A stretch of 64,000 bases of DNA. Source: Evtepia gabavorous (GTDB taxonomy: Bacteria > Bacillota > Clostridia > Oscillospirales > Oscillospiraceae). The DNA lies in assembly GCF_003425665.1 (NCBI RefSeq), contig NZ_QQRQ01000001.1, positions 1 to 64,000 on the forward strand, given 5' to 3'. Positions 1-8,564 of the stretch are shown one piece after another (within the stretch, counting starts at the first letter, position 1; each line of letters opens with the position of its first letter). The notes under the pieces are model-generated. The model saw only the letters and a program-made list of their open reading frames with translations. It had not been told where the DNA came from and searched no databases. The translations under genes were made by a program, and so were the position numbers.

Positions 1-468
1 CCCCCGCCAGTAGGCGGCGTTGCAGGCGGTGAGCTTGATGGCGTTGCCCTTAATGCGCCCGGTGGAGTCCAGGTGGGGGCCGGCGCACAGGTCGGTGAAT
101 TCCCCCTGCTTGTAGAAGGAGATGGTGGCGTCCTCGGGCAGGTCGTGGATGAGCTCCACCTTGTAGGGCTCTCCCTTCTCCTCCATAAACTGGATGGCCT
201 CGGCCCGGGGCAGCTCGAACCGCTCCAGCTTCAGCTTTTCCTTGCAGATCTTCCGCATCTCCGCCTCCAGCTCGGCCAGCTGGGTCTCGGAGAAGGGCTC
301 GGGGGTGTCAAAGTCGTAGTAGAAGCCATTCTCAATGGCCGGGCCGATGGCCAGCTTCACCTCGGGGTGCAGGCGCTTCATGGCCTGGGCCAGCACGTGG
401 GAGCAGGTGTGCCAGTAGGTCTTTTTGAATTCGGGGTTTTCAAAGGTGTACAGGTTTGCATCAGACAT
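1..468 (-). CDS. thrS: Threonyl-tRNA synthetase, N-terminal part (runs off the left edge)
   Basis: Class II aminoacyl-tRNA synthetase that charges tRNA-Thr. Only the first 156 codons are in the window. The protein opens directly with the second additional (editing-type) domain: HTCSHVLAQAM near residue 20 supplies the HxxxH metal motif, followed by AIGPAIENGFYYDF and later DLCAGPH, both ThrRS hallmarks. The usual N-terminal TGS domain of about 60 residues is absent. The start is fixed by AGGAGG just upstream and by the T-box terminator immediately before it, so there is no room for a TGS domain. Expression should respond to uncharged tRNA through the leader at 502-762. The identification is secure; activity cannot be judged because the catalytic core lies outside the window. 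Confidence 0.95.
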   Translation of the reverse strand, partial: MSDANLYTFENPEFKKTYWHTCSHVLAQAMKRLHPEVKLAIGPAIENGFYYDFDTPEPFSETQLAELEAEMRKICKEKLKLERFELPRAEAIQFMEEKGEPYKVELIHDLPEDATISFYKQGEFTDLCAGPHLDSTGRIKGNAIKLTACNAAYWRG

Positions 469-501
469 GGTGTGTTCCTCCTTGTAGCATTTGGGGCAAA
501 G

Positions 502-762
502 AAAAATCCCGCCCCTGATGATGTCAGGGGCGGGACGGATATCGTCTCGCGGTTCCACCCTGCTTGCCTGTCCTTGGGGACAGGCCGCTTCGTTTCCGCT
601 GTAACGGGCGGTGCCCGGCCCAGCCTACTGCCCAGAGGGGTTCGGGGGGCGGCTCGGGGAGGGTGCTTGATCCGGTCCTGGGGGCAGGAGCGCTTGCAGC
701 CGATGACGCTCCCTCTCTGTGCGCCGGGACCGGAAAGGTTCCCGTCGTTGCCTGTTTCTGAT
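502..762 (-). promoter_or_regulatory. T-box leader (riboswitch) of thrS
   Basis: The minus strand carries the canonical T-box AGGGTGGAACCGCG at 548-561, followed by a GC-rich terminator hairpin (GTCCCGCCCCTGAC / TCAGGGGCGGGA, 507-536) with a T-run at 502-506. The upstream ~200 nt fold into the expected stem region, including the GCCTGTCC/GGACAGGC hairpin at 567-585. T-boxes read tRNA charging and switch between terminator and antiterminator. The downstream gene implies tRNA-Thr as ligand; I did not assign the specifier codon. Confidence 0.93.
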
Positions 763-768
763 GGGGGT

Positions 769-797
769 ATTATATGCCTGCTGGCGAGAAATGTCAA
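769..797 (-). promoter_or_regulatory. Sigma-A promoter of the thrS T-box transcript
   Basis: On the minus strand TTGACA (792-797) and TATAAT (769-774) are separated by exactly 17 bp, both perfect consensus hexamers. Transcription would start near 762 and run through the T-box leader. Confidence 0.9.
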
Positions 798-846
798 GGC
801 TTTGCCCGGCTGGGTAAGACAGGATTCTCTGTTGCTTCAGCGTTGT

Positions 847-900
847 GAAAAAATATCCCTGCCCCACAGGGGCGAAGAGCCTCGCCCCCATAGGACAGGG
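847..900 (-). terminator. Intrinsic terminator of the ABC exporter operon
   Basis: After the ABC gene stop, the minus strand shows CCCTGTCC...GGGGCAGGG enclosing an inner GGGGCGA/CGCCCC hairpin, followed by ATATTTTTTC. It separates the exporter operon from the thrS promoter. Confidence 0.8.
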
Positions 901-926
901 AATAGAACTGCGATGGGACAGGCGCC

Positions 927-2855
927 TCACGCTGGCGGATTGCCGGTGTAGAGCTGGTAGTAGCGCCCCTTCTTCTCCATGAGTTCGTCATGGCTGCCCC
1001 GCTCGATGATCCGGCCCTGCTCCAGGACCATGATGCAGTCGGCGTTGCGCACAGTGGACAGCCGGTGGGCGATGACGAAGGTGGTCCGGCCGTACATGAG
1101 GCCGTCCATGCCCTGCTGCACCAGCATCTCGGTGCGGGTGTCAATGGAGGAGGTGGCCTCGTCCAGGATGAGCACCGGGGGATCGGCCACCGCAGCCCGG
1201 GCGATGGCCAGCAGCTGGCGCTGGCCCTGGCTGAGGTTGGCGCCGTTGCCGGTGATCCAGGTGTTGTAGCCCTCGGGCAGCCGGCGGATGAATCCGTCGG
1301 CGTTGGCCAGTTTGGCCGCGGCGATGCACTCTTCGTCCCGGGCGTCCAGGCGGCCGTAGCGGATGTTGTCCATGACGGTGCCGGTGAAGAGGTTGGTGTC
1401 CTGAAGGACAATGCCCAGGGAGCGGCGCAGGTCAGCCTTCTTGATCCGGTTGATGTTCACCCCGTCGTAGCGGATTTTGCCGTCCTGAATGTCATAGAAG
1501 CGGTTAATCAGGTTGGTGATGGTGGTCTTGCCCGCCCCGGTGGAGCCCACAAAGGCGATCTTCTGACCGGGGGTGGCGTAGAGCTTGATGTTGTGCAGGA
1601 CCATTTTCTCGTCGGTGTAGCCGAAGTCCACGTCATCGAAGGTCACGTCTCCCTCCACCCGGACATAGGTGGGGGCCTGCCCGTCCTGGCCGGGGCGCTT
1701 CCAGGCCCACACGTTGGTGCGCTCTTGGGTCTCCACCAGAGTACCGTCGGCCCCTTCCTTGACGTTTACCAGTTCCACGTTGCCTTCATCGGTTTCGGGA
1801 ACCTCGTCCAGGAGACGGAAGACCCGGTCAGCACCGGCCAGGCCCATGATGACCGCGTTGAGCTGCATGCTGATCTGGGCGATGGGCATGTTGAAGCTCT
1901 TATTAAAGGTCAGGAAGCTGGCCAGGCCGCCCAGGGTGAAGCCACCCACTCCGCCCAGGGCCAGGATACCGCCCAAAATGGCGCAGAGGACGTAGCTGAT
2001 GTTGCCCAGTTGGGCGGAGACAGGCATGAGCATGCTGGCGAAGGTGTTGGCGTTCTGGGCGCTCTGGAAGAGGGCCTCGTTGCGCCGGGTGAACTCCTCC
2101 ACGTTTTTCTCCTCGTGGCAGAAGACCTTGACCACCTTCTGGCCCTCCATCATCTCCTCGATAAAGCCGTTGAGGCTGCCCAGGTTTTTCTGCTGGGCCA
2201 CAAAGTACCGGCCCGACAGACCGGAGAACTTCTTGGTGGTGAAGAGAACCACCGCCACCATGGCCAGGGTGAGGAGGGTCAGGGGGATGCTGAGCACGAT
2301 CATGGACACCAGGACGCTGACCACGGTGATGGTGCAGTTGAGCAGCTGGGGCATGCTCTGGCTGATCATCTGGCGCAGGGTGTCAATGTCGTTGGTGTAG
2401 ATGGACATGATGTCCCCGTGGGCATGGGTGTCAAAATACCGGATGGGGAGGGTCTGCATGTGCTGGAACATCTCATTGCGCAGGTCCCGCAGGGCCCCCT
2501 GGGTGACATAGATCATCACCCGGGCCTGGAGCAGGCTGGCCAGCACGCCGCAGGCGTAGAAGAGGGCCACCCGGGTGATGGCGTGGATCAGGCCGGAGAA
2601 GTCGGCGGTGCCGCCGGCCTGGACGGTTTTCACCAGGGGCAGGATATAGCTGTCGATGAGGGTCTTGGTGAACAGGGTGCCCTGGACCATGGACAGGACA
2701 CTGACCACAATGGCAATGACCACCACGATCAGGTGGAGCCAATACTTTTTCCCCACAAACCCCAGCACCCGCCCCAGGGTCTGCATGGGGTGCTCCAGCT
2801 TGGGTTTGGGGCCCCGGCCTCGGGCGCCCGGTACGGTTCTTGCCTTTTCTGCCAT
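927..2855 (-). CDS. ABC exporter half-transporter with the intact ATPase site (BmrD-like)
   Basis: Fused six-TM exporter domain (about residues 35-330) and ATPase domain (about 400-635). Walker A GSTGAGKTT lies near residue 438, the C-loop reads LSQGQ, Walker B and catalytic Glu read LILDEATSS, and the H-loop reads IAHRLST. At 642 aa it has the usual length of the larger subunit of heterodimeric type IV exporters such as BmrC/BmrD. Its start overlaps the stop of the upstream half-transporter (TGATG), indicating translational coupling and a 1:1 complex. The linker between TM and ATPase domains holds an insertion of about 40 residues that is common in this subfamily. Substrate is unknown; drug or lipid export is the family role. 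Confidence 0.93.
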   Translation of the reverse strand: MAEKARTVPGARGRGPKPKLEHPMQTLGRVLGFVGKKYWLHLIVVVIAIVVSVLSMVQGTLFTKTLIDSYILPLVKTVQAGGTADFSGLIHAITRVALFYACGVLASLLQARVMIYVTQGALRDLRNEMFQHMQTLPIRYFDTHAHGDIMSIYTNDIDTLRQMISQSMPQLLNCTITVVSVLVSMIVLSIPLTLLTLAMVAVVLFTTKKFSGLSGRYFVAQQKNLGSLNGFIEEMMEGQKVVKVFCHEEKNVEEFTRRNEALFQSAQNANTFASMLMPVSAQLGNISYVLCAILGGILALGGVGGFTLGGLASFLTFNKSFNMPIAQISMQLNAVIMGLAGADRVFRLLDEVPETDEGNVELVNVKEGADGTLVETQERTNVWAWKRPGQDGQAPTYVRVEGDVTFDDVDFGYTDEKMVLHNIKLYATPGQKIAFVGSTGAGKTTITNLINRFYDIQDGKIRYDGVNINRIKKADLRRSLGIVLQDTNLFTGTVMDNIRYGRLDARDEECIAAAKLANADGFIRRLPEGYNTWITGNGANLSQGQRQLLAIARAAVADPPVLILDEATSSIDTRTEMLVQQGMDGLMYGRTTFVIAHRLSTVRNADCIMVLEQGRIIERGSHDELMEKKGRYYQLYTGNPPA

Positions 2856-4603
2856 CAGTGATCACTCCCTTCGTCAAAGTCGCCGTTTCCGCTGGTCTGG
2901 GATTCGTAGACATCCTGGTAGATGGGGTTGGTTTTCAGCAGGTTCTCATGGGTGTCAAACCCGCTGATGACCCCGTCGTCCAGCACCAGAATCCGGTCGG
3001 CGCCGGACACGCTGGAGACCCGCTGGGCGATGATAAATTTGGTGGTGTCCGGGATTTCCCGGGCAAAGGCCTGGCGAATGCGGGCGTCGGTGGCGGTGTC
3101 CACCGCGGAGGTGGAGTCATCCAGGATGAGCACCTTGGGCTTTTTCAGCAGGGCCCGGGCGATGCACAGCCGCTGACGCTGCCCGCCGGAGACGTTGGTG
3201 CCCCCTTGTTCCAGGTAGGTATCATAGCCATCGGGCATCTTTTCGATGAACTCATCGGCGCAGGCCAGCCGGCAGGCCCGTTTGCATTCCTCCAGAGAGG
3301 CGTTCTCGTCGCCCCAGCGCAGATTCTCCAGAATGGTGCCGGAGAAGAGGACGTTTTTCTGGAGCACCACGGAGACCTGGTCCCGGAGGGACTCCAGGTC
3401 GTATTCCCGCACGTCCCGTCCGCCCACCAGCACCTGCCCGGCGGTGACGTCGTACAGCCGGCTGATGAGACTGACCAGGCTGGTCTTGGCGCTGCCGGTG
3501 CCGCCGATGATGCCGATGGTCTCGCCGGAGCGGACGGAGAGGTTGATGTCCTTGAGGACCGGCTTGTCGGCGTTTTTCCGATAAGCGAAGTCCACGTGGC
3601 GGAACTCCACGGAGCCATCGGCGATGGTATGCACTGGATGTTCCGGGTTCACCAGGTCGGGCTCCTCCTTCAAAACTTCACAGATTCGCTCGGCGCTGGC
3701 GGTGCTCATGGTGATCATCACAAAGACCATGGAGAGCATCATAAGGCTCATGAGGATGTTCATGCAGTAGGTCAGCAGGTTCATGAGCTCCCCGGTGGTC
3801 AGGGAACTGCCCACGATCATGTTGGCCCCCAGCCAGCTGATGAGCAGGATGCAGGCGTACACGGTGAAGTTCATCAGCGGCGCGTTCCAGGAGAGAATCT
3901 TCTCGGCGGAGAGGAAGGTCTTGTAGATATTCTGGGAGGCTTTCTGGAACTTCTTGTTCTCATGGTCCTCCCGGACGTAGGCCTTCACCACTCGGATACC
4001 GGTGACGTTCTCTTGGACGCTGGCGTTCATGTCATCGTACTTTTGGAAGACCTGCTTAAAGTATTTCATCGCCCGGCTCATGATGAGGAAGAGCAGCACG
4101 CCCAGCACCACCACCGCCACCAGGTAGATACTGGCCAGCTCGGCGTTGATGGAGAAGGAGAGCACCATGGCCACCAACAGGCTGGCCGGGGCCCGGCTGC
4201 ACATCCGCAGGATCATCATGTAGGCGTTCTGGACGTTGGTCACGTCGGTGGTCAGACGAGTGATCAGGCTGGAGGTACTGAACTTGTCAATGTTGGAGAA
4301 GGAATAGGTCTGAATCTTTTCAAACATGGCCTGCCGAAGGTTCCGGGCCAGACCCGCTGAGGCCTGGGCGCCAAACCGGGCGCTGAGCAGCCCCAGGCAC
4401 AGGCTGACCACCGCCAGCAGCAGCATCCAGAGGCCGGTGGTTTTGATGTGGTCGATGTTTCCCGCCGTGACGCCTTCGTCGATGATGGAGGCCATGAGCA
4501 GGGGAATGACCATCTCCAAAATGACCTCCCCCAGCACAAAGACAGGGGTGAGGATGGAGACCCGCTTAAACTCCTTGACTTGGGACAGAATGGTTTTTAG
4601 CAT
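2855..4603 (-). CDS. ABC exporter half-transporter with a degenerate ATPase site (BmrC-like)
   Basis: About 582 aa with six TM segments (residues 15-320) and an ATPase domain (about 335-570). Walker A is GGTGSAKTS (Ala in place of the last Gly) and the catalytic glutamate is replaced by Asp (LILDDSTSAVD), while the C-loop VSGGQ is canonical. This is the pattern of the non-catalytic subunit of heterodimeric exporters, whose partner is the next gene. I choose ATG at 4603 because AGGAG lies 7 nt upstream; a GTG 6 nt earlier is possible. The 5' end overlaps marR by about 38 nt, so the three genes form one operon likely controlled by that repressor. Confidence 0.93.
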   Translation of the reverse strand: MLKTILSQVKEFKRVSILTPVFVLGEVILEMVIPLLMASIIDEGVTAGNIDHIKTTGLWMLLLAVVSLCLGLLSARFGAQASAGLARNLRQAMFEKIQTYSFSNIDKFSTSSLITRLTTDVTNVQNAYMMILRMCSRAPASLLVAMVLSFSINAELASIYLVAVVVLGVLLFLIMSRAMKYFKQVFQKYDDMNASVQENVTGIRVVKAYVREDHENKKFQKASQNIYKTFLSAEKILSWNAPLMNFTVYACILLISWLGANMIVGSSLTTGELMNLLTYCMNILMSLMMLSMVFVMITMSTASAERICEVLKEEPDLVNPEHPVHTIADGSVEFRHVDFAYRKNADKPVLKDINLSVRSGETIGIIGGTGSAKTSLVSLISRLYDVTAGQVLVGGRDVREYDLESLRDQVSVVLQKNVLFSGTILENLRWGDENASLEECKRACRLACADEFIEKMPDGYDTYLEQGGTNVSGGQRQRLCIARALLKKPKVLILDDSTSAVDTATDARIRQAFAREIPDTTKFIIAQRVSSVSGADRILVLDDGVISGFDTHENLLKTNPIYQDVYESQTSGNGDFDEGSDH

Positions 4604-5072
4604 GGGCACACTCCTTTTGGGGAATTAGATTGGTTTGGATGGCATCGCACAGGGACAAGAAGGTCTCCACCTGCTCCGGGGACAGCCCCCGGATGGCCAG
4701 GCCTTCCACGTGGTGGAAGGCCTCCATGGACTGCTCACAGGCCCGGGTGCCCAGGTCTGTGAGGGAGAGTTTTTTCAGCCGGGCGTCTCCCTGGACGCTT
4801 TGGCGGAGGATGTAGCCCTTTTGTTCCATCAGTTTCACGATGCCCGCCACAGAGGAACGGGTGATGTTAAAGTGTTCCTCAATATCTTTCTGGTAGACAT
4901 CCTTTGGTCGGCTCCAGTAAAGATACCCGAGGATCCGGCCGTGCATGCTGGTCAGTTCCTCCACACCGTTGGCGCGGGCGGTCTCCATGAATTTACGGTT
5001 GAACGCATGGTATAAGAACTTGATCCGGGGACCGAGGTACCGGTCCGGGGTTTCCAGGTGACGCACAGGCAT
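4566..5072 (-). CDS. MarR-family transcriptional regulator
   Basis: 168-aa winged-helix regulator. The helix-turn-helix region reads YQKDIEEHFNITRSSVAGIV (about residues 58-77), followed by a wing containing DARLKKLSLTDLG. MarR proteins bind palindromic operators as dimers and release on ligand binding. It is the first gene of an operon with two ABC half-transporters, so it probably senses an exported compound. The ATG at 5072 sits only 2 nt after AGGAGG; the in-frame GTG at 5066 has a better 8-nt spacing and may be the real start, shortening the protein by two residues. Confidence 0.93.
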   Translation of the reverse strand: MPVRHLETPDRYLGPRIKFLYHAFNRKFMETARANGVEELTSMHGRILGYLYWSRPKDVYQKDIEEHFNITRSSVAGIVKLMEQKGYILRQSVQGDARLKKLSLTDLGTRACEQSMEAFHHVEGLAIRGLSPEQVETFLSLCDAIQTNLIPQKECAHAKNHSVPSQGV

Positions 5073-5087
5073 CCCCTCCTCTTAGAA

Positions 5088-5146
5088 AGTTCGGACATGA
5101 ACTGTTCGGTAACGTACATTTTAATCAAATGGTGTTTCTTTGTCAA
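5088..5146 (-). promoter_or_regulatory. marR-ABC operon promoter with candidate MarR operator
   Basis: TTGACA (5141-5146) and TAAAAT (5118-5123) are 17 bp apart on the minus strand. Just downstream lies the dyad AGTTC-N6-GAACT (5088-5103), and GTTCGG also occurs as two direct copies spaced 9 bp. A dyad between transcription start and ribosome site is where autorepressing MarR proteins commonly bind. The operator assignment is inference. Confidence 0.75.
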
Positions 5147-5249
5147 CTGTGATTTTTTACAATACCCTACCAGTTTAACGGGGAAATTTTTTAGGGGGCG
5201 GTGGGGCGCCGCCGGGCCGCCGAAACAAGGGGAGAACACAGACCGGCGG

Positions 5250-5278
5250 TTGACATCTGAGGAAGAATCCGGTATCTT
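5250..5278 (+). promoter_or_regulatory. Probable promoter of the polysaccharide deacetylase gene
   Basis: TTGACA (5250-5255), 17-bp spacer, TATCTT (5273-5278). The -35 is perfect and the -10 matches four of six. It lies 60 bp before the start codon. Confidence 0.6.
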
Positions 5279-5337
5279 GGTCTTAGTAAAGTGTCTCCGA
5301 GATCCGTCCCGGACCACGGAAAGAGAGGAACTTGCCC

Positions 5338-6747
5338 ATGAAAACCTGGAGGAAACGGCTCGCTGCCGGGCTGCTCACCTTGGTGCTGGGGGTTAGCCTG
5401 GTGCCGGGGGCCTTTGCTGCCTCGGCCTATGACTGTCCGGGCCAGAAACTGGCCGCACTGACCTTTGACGATGGTCCCGGGCGCTATTCCGCTGCCATTC
5501 TGGACACCCTGAAGGCCCACGGGGCCAAAGCTACCTTCTTTATGAATGGGTATAATATTTGGATTTATGCGTCCCAGGTGCAGAGAATGGTGGCGGAAGG
5601 GCATCAAGTTGCCAACCATACCTACAACCACCCCGATCTGGTCCAGAGTTCCGACGCTTTGGTCCGGCAGGAGGTCGACAGCTTGGCCCAGGCCCTCACC
5701 CAGATCACCGGGCTGAAAGGGACGGGGAATACGAGCTTTTACCTGCGCCCGCCCTTTGGCAGCCGGAACCAACGGGTGCTGTCCCTGGCGGGGACCCCGG
5801 TGGTCTGCTGGTCGGTGGACTCCAGCGACTGGAAGTACCGGGACGCCAACCATTTGGTCAGCTACGTCTCCTCCCAGACCAGGGACGGGGACATCATCCT
5901 GGTCCATGAGACGGTGCCCTCCACCGCCCAGGGGCTGGACCGGCTGCTGACCCAGCTGCAGTCCCAGGGCTTTGAACTGGTCACGGTGGAGGAACTGTTC
6001 TGGCGGCGGGGCATCACCCCCCAGGCGGGCAAGCTCTACTTCTCCGCCCAGAACACCGGGGTGAACCGGTGCGCCAAGGCCCTGTATTTTGACGAGAGCA
6101 AGCTGGATACCCACTGGGCCTACCCCGCCATCTCCTTTGCCCTGGAGCAGGGCTTCATGTCCAAAAACCAGTATGGGGAATTTACCCCCAACTTCCCTCT
6201 GACCCGGGGCATGTTTGTCACCGCCCTGGGCCGTCTGGCGGGGGGAACGGCGGAAGAGGTGGTGCCCTCGGGCTTTACGGACATTCCCATAGACCACTAT
6301 GCTGCGCCTTACGTCACCTGGGCCAAGGAAACCGGCATCATGAACGGGGTCTCGGCGGACACCTTTGGGGTGAACAGCCCCTTGACCCGCCAGCAGATGG
6401 CGGCGGCCCTGGCCCGGTATGCCCGGTACCAGGGGGCACAGCCCGGTGCCTTTGATTTGAATACCTATTCCGACAGTGCCTCCATTGCCGCCTGGGCCCG
6501 GGAGGACGTGGCTGACTGCTCGGCCCTGGGCCTGCTCAACGGGTCCGACGGTGCCTTCCGCCCGGAGGAGACCACCACCCGGGCCATGGGGGCGGCCATC
6601 CTCCAGCGCCTGGCCCGCTACCCCTGGCCCGAGATTCCCACAGACCCCGATGTGCCGACGGACCCGGATGTGTCCACCGATCCCAACATACCTTCTGTTC
6701 CGGAAACTCCCACGGACCCGGACACGACCCGGCCGCAAAACACCTGA
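5338..6747 (+). CDS. Polysaccharide deacetylase with three C-terminal SLH domains
   Basis: Secreted cell-wall enzyme (469 aa). A signal peptide (residues 1-27, KTWRKRL then a hydrophobic core, cleavage after AFA) precedes a NodB-type deacetylase domain (about 35-220) with all catalytic motifs: TFDDGPG, HTYNH (metal-binding HxxxH), RPPFG and ILVHE. Three S-layer-homology modules follow (about 260-435), each ending near LTRGMF, LTRQQMAA or TTRAMGAA. They should tether the enzyme to secondary wall polymer. The C-terminal 40 residues are a repetitive P-T-D-P-D tail. Start ATG 5338 is preferred over the in-frame TTG at 5332 because AGAGGAA is better spaced. Likely substrate is peptidoglycan N-acetyl sugars or another wall glycan. 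Confidence 0.92.
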   Translation: MKTWRKRLAAGLLTLVLGVSLVPGAFAASAYDCPGQKLAALTFDDGPGRYSAAILDTLKAHGAKATFFMNGYNIWIYASQVQRMVAEGHQVANHTYNHPDLVQSSDALVRQEVDSLAQALTQITGLKGTGNTSFYLRPPFGSRNQRVLSLAGTPVVCWSVDSSDWKYRDANHLVSYVSSQTRDGDIILVHETVPSTAQGLDRLLTQLQSQGFELVTVEELFWRRGITPQAGKLYFSAQNTGVNRCAKALYFDESKLDTHWAYPAISFALEQGFMSKNQYGEFTPNFPLTRGMFVTALGRLAGGTAEEVVPSGFTDIPIDHYAAPYVTWAKETGIMNGVSADTFGVNSPLTRQQMAAALARYARYQGAQPGAFDLNTYSDSASIAAWAREDVADCSALGLLNGSDGAFRPEETTTRAMGAAILQRLARYPWPEIPTDPDVPTDPDVSTDPNIPSVPETPTDPDTTRPQNT

Positions 6748-6760
6748 TGGCGAACAACCA

Positions 6761-6803
6761 AAACGCCCCCGCATCCCGGAGATGGGATGCGGGGGCGTTT
6801 TTC
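6761..6803. terminator. Bidirectional intrinsic terminator between convergent SLH genes
   Basis: ACGCCCCCGCATCCC / GGGATGCGGGGGCGT is a near-perfect 15-bp stem with T-run GTTTTT on the plus side and a complementary A-run on the other, so it can serve both converging genes. Confidence 0.9.
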
Positions 6804-6825
6804 AGAATGTGGTGGGGCAGCGTCC

Positions 6826-8265
6826 TCATACCCAGAGGGGAGAGCCCAGGTAGCGCCAGAGCATGGCGGCCACTTGCCCTCGGATGGCGGGTTCCCTGGG
6901 AATAAGGGTGCCATTGTATCCCTGGACGATCTTCTGGTCCACGGCCCAGGTCATGGCGTCCGTAGCCCAAGTGGAGAGGTCAGCCAGGTCGGGGAAGTCC
7001 ATAACCGTGCCCGCACTGGGCGCAGGGCTGCCGTCGTAACGCCAGAGCATGGTGGCCAGCTGCTCCCGGGTGACCTGGCTGTCAGGGGAGAAGGTGGTGG
7101 GGCTGGTACCTTGGATGACCCCTTTCTCCTGGGCCCAGGCCACAGCCTGGGTGTACCAGGTGTCGGCGGGTACGTCGGAGAAGGTGACGTCGCCGGAAAC
7201 CGCTGGCTCCCCGGCCATGCGGTAGAGGACGGTGGCCACCATGGCACGGGTCATGGGGGCGTAGGGAGAGAACGTGGTCTCACTGGTGCCCTGCATGATG
7301 CCGGCGGCATAGAGATAGCTGGCAGCAGTGGTGGCGTAGTAGGGGGCAGGGTCTTCGTAGGGGTAGACCAGGGGGTCGGATAGTACAAAGTTGACATGGA
7401 CTTGGAAGGGAGAGGCGGGCATGACAAAGGAATAGCGTCCGTTGCCCAGGTCTTTATAATCCATGGCAAGGAAGAGCCGTTTTAACTTGTAGTGGGGGGC
7501 GGGGGTGACGGTGAAGGTGACGGTGTCCCCCTTGGCAGGGTTGGTGTCGGAGAACGTCACCGTGCCCTCTCCCTCAAGGATGACAGCACTGACGGGATAG
7601 TGAAGGGGATCGCCGCCGGTCTTGGGGAAGACGGCGGTGACAACTCCTCTGTTGTCATAGGAATAGGAGACTTCCGTGGCACCGGGAACCTGGAAGAAGT
7701 CCTCGCTGAGTCCGTCCAGGGTGTAGGTGGGCTTGGCCTCCAGATAGACGGTGGCGGTGTAAACGGTGTCGGGGGCGAAGGTGCCCTCATGGAGTTCAGG
7801 GTCCCAGAAGATCCCGCGGGGAAACCGGTACTGGTCGGTTTCGGGAAGTTCCTGCATGGGGACCTCCCCGGCCACCGGTGGGGTGATGGCCAGTTGGCGC
7901 AGGGTGATGTCATTTAGGCGGGCGTGGAGGGTAACCACCTGAGAGGCGATGGTTTTCTCCCCGCTGGTGGCCAGACAGCGGTACTGCCAGCCGTCCATAT
8001 CCGGGTAGACTCGGGAGATGGTATAGGTAGGCTGAGTGACGAGGAACAGGTTTTCCCAGGTATCACTCTTTTTCAGCTGCCACTGATAGGTAGGAGCGGG
8101 ATCGCCCACGGCCTGGACGGAAAAGACAGCGGTATCTCTTCCGGGCATGGCAGTACAGTCCTGGGGCTGCTGGGTGAAGGCCAGCTGGGTCCCCGCCGCA
8201 CCGGCCCCCAAGGGAAGGACACTCAGCAGCAGGACCACGGCCAACAAGAGGGAAACGCGTTTCAT
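6826..8265 (-). CDS. Secreted SLH-domain surface protein with an Ig-like N-terminus
   Basis: 479 aa. Signal peptide at residues 1-24 (cleavage near GAGA). Residues 27-110 resemble a bacterial Ig-like fold (TQQPQDCTAMPG, PTYQWQLKKS, YRCLATSGEK). A middle region (about 115-305) has no family I recognise; its segment near 230-300 looks like a Listeria/Bacteroides-type repeat (GEGTVTFSDTNPAKGDTVTF). Three SLH modules close the protein (about 310-475), with MTRAMVATVLYRMAG and VTREQLATMLWRY. It is expected to be anchored non-covalently in the cell wall. No enzyme signature is visible, so a structural or adhesive role is inferred. It converges on the deacetylase gene. Confidence 0.88.
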   Translation of the reverse strand: MKRVSLLLAVVLLLSVLPLGAGAAGTQLAFTQQPQDCTAMPGRDTAVFSVQAVGDPAPTYQWQLKKSDTWENLFLVTQPTYTISRVYPDMDGWQYRCLATSGEKTIASQVVTLHARLNDITLRQLAITPPVAGEVPMQELPETDQYRFPRGIFWDPELHEGTFAPDTVYTATVYLEAKPTYTLDGLSEDFFQVPGATEVSYSYDNRGVVTAVFPKTGGDPLHYPVSAVILEGEGTVTFSDTNPAKGDTVTFTVTPAPHYKLKRLFLAMDYKDLGNGRYSFVMPASPFQVHVNFVLSDPLVYPYEDPAPYYATTAASYLYAAGIMQGTSETTFSPYAPMTRAMVATVLYRMAGEPAVSGDVTFSDVPADTWYTQAVAWAQEKGVIQGTSPTTFSPDSQVTREQLATMLWRYDGSPAPSAGTVMDFPDLADLSTWATDAMTWAVDQKIVQGYNGTLIPREPAIRGQVAAMLWRYLGSPLWV

Positions 8266-8345
8266 GGTACATTCACTCCTTTTCTCTGGGGATGGCTTCC
8301 ATTCTATTCATAAGACGAGCGCAGCCCCCCAAAAGTCTCTCCTTT

Positions 8346-8374
8346 ATGATACAAGAAACCGGGAGAAAAAGCAA
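8346..8374 (-). promoter_or_regulatory. Candidate promoter of the SLH/Ig protein gene
   Basis: TTGCTT (8369-8374), 17-bp spacer, TATCAT (8346-8351) on the minus strand, 80 bp before the start codon. The rest of the ~300-bp gap (8266-8564) holds A-rich sequence and the hairpin at 8473-8502. Confidence 0.5.
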
Positions 8375-8472
8375 TTTATTTTGTCAAAAATAACAAAAAC
8401 GACGCCCCGCCAAAAAAGCGCAGCAGACTTCCAGCGCCCGCAGGCGCAGGAACAAATGAGCCCCCAAATGTG

Positions 8473-8502
8473 AACTCCCCGGCCGAAAGCGGCCGGGGAG
8501 TT
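8473..8502 (-). terminator. Strong hairpin, probable terminator of the F420-ligase-like gene
   Basis: AACTCCCCGGCCG / CGGCCGGGGAGTT is a perfect 13-bp stem with a 4-nt loop 60 bp after the stop codon. There is no U-run behind it on the minus strand, so termination is likely but may be weak. Confidence 0.5.
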
Positions 8503-8564
8503 TGCGCGCAGGGGAGCGCGGCCCCTCAAATTTGGGAGCCCAGCGAAGGGGGTCCCCAATTTCC

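Noticed and set aside
990-4360. Long plus-strand frames opposite the ABC exporter genes
   Set aside because: Shadows of the two ABC genes, whose motifs and operon structure are unmistakable.
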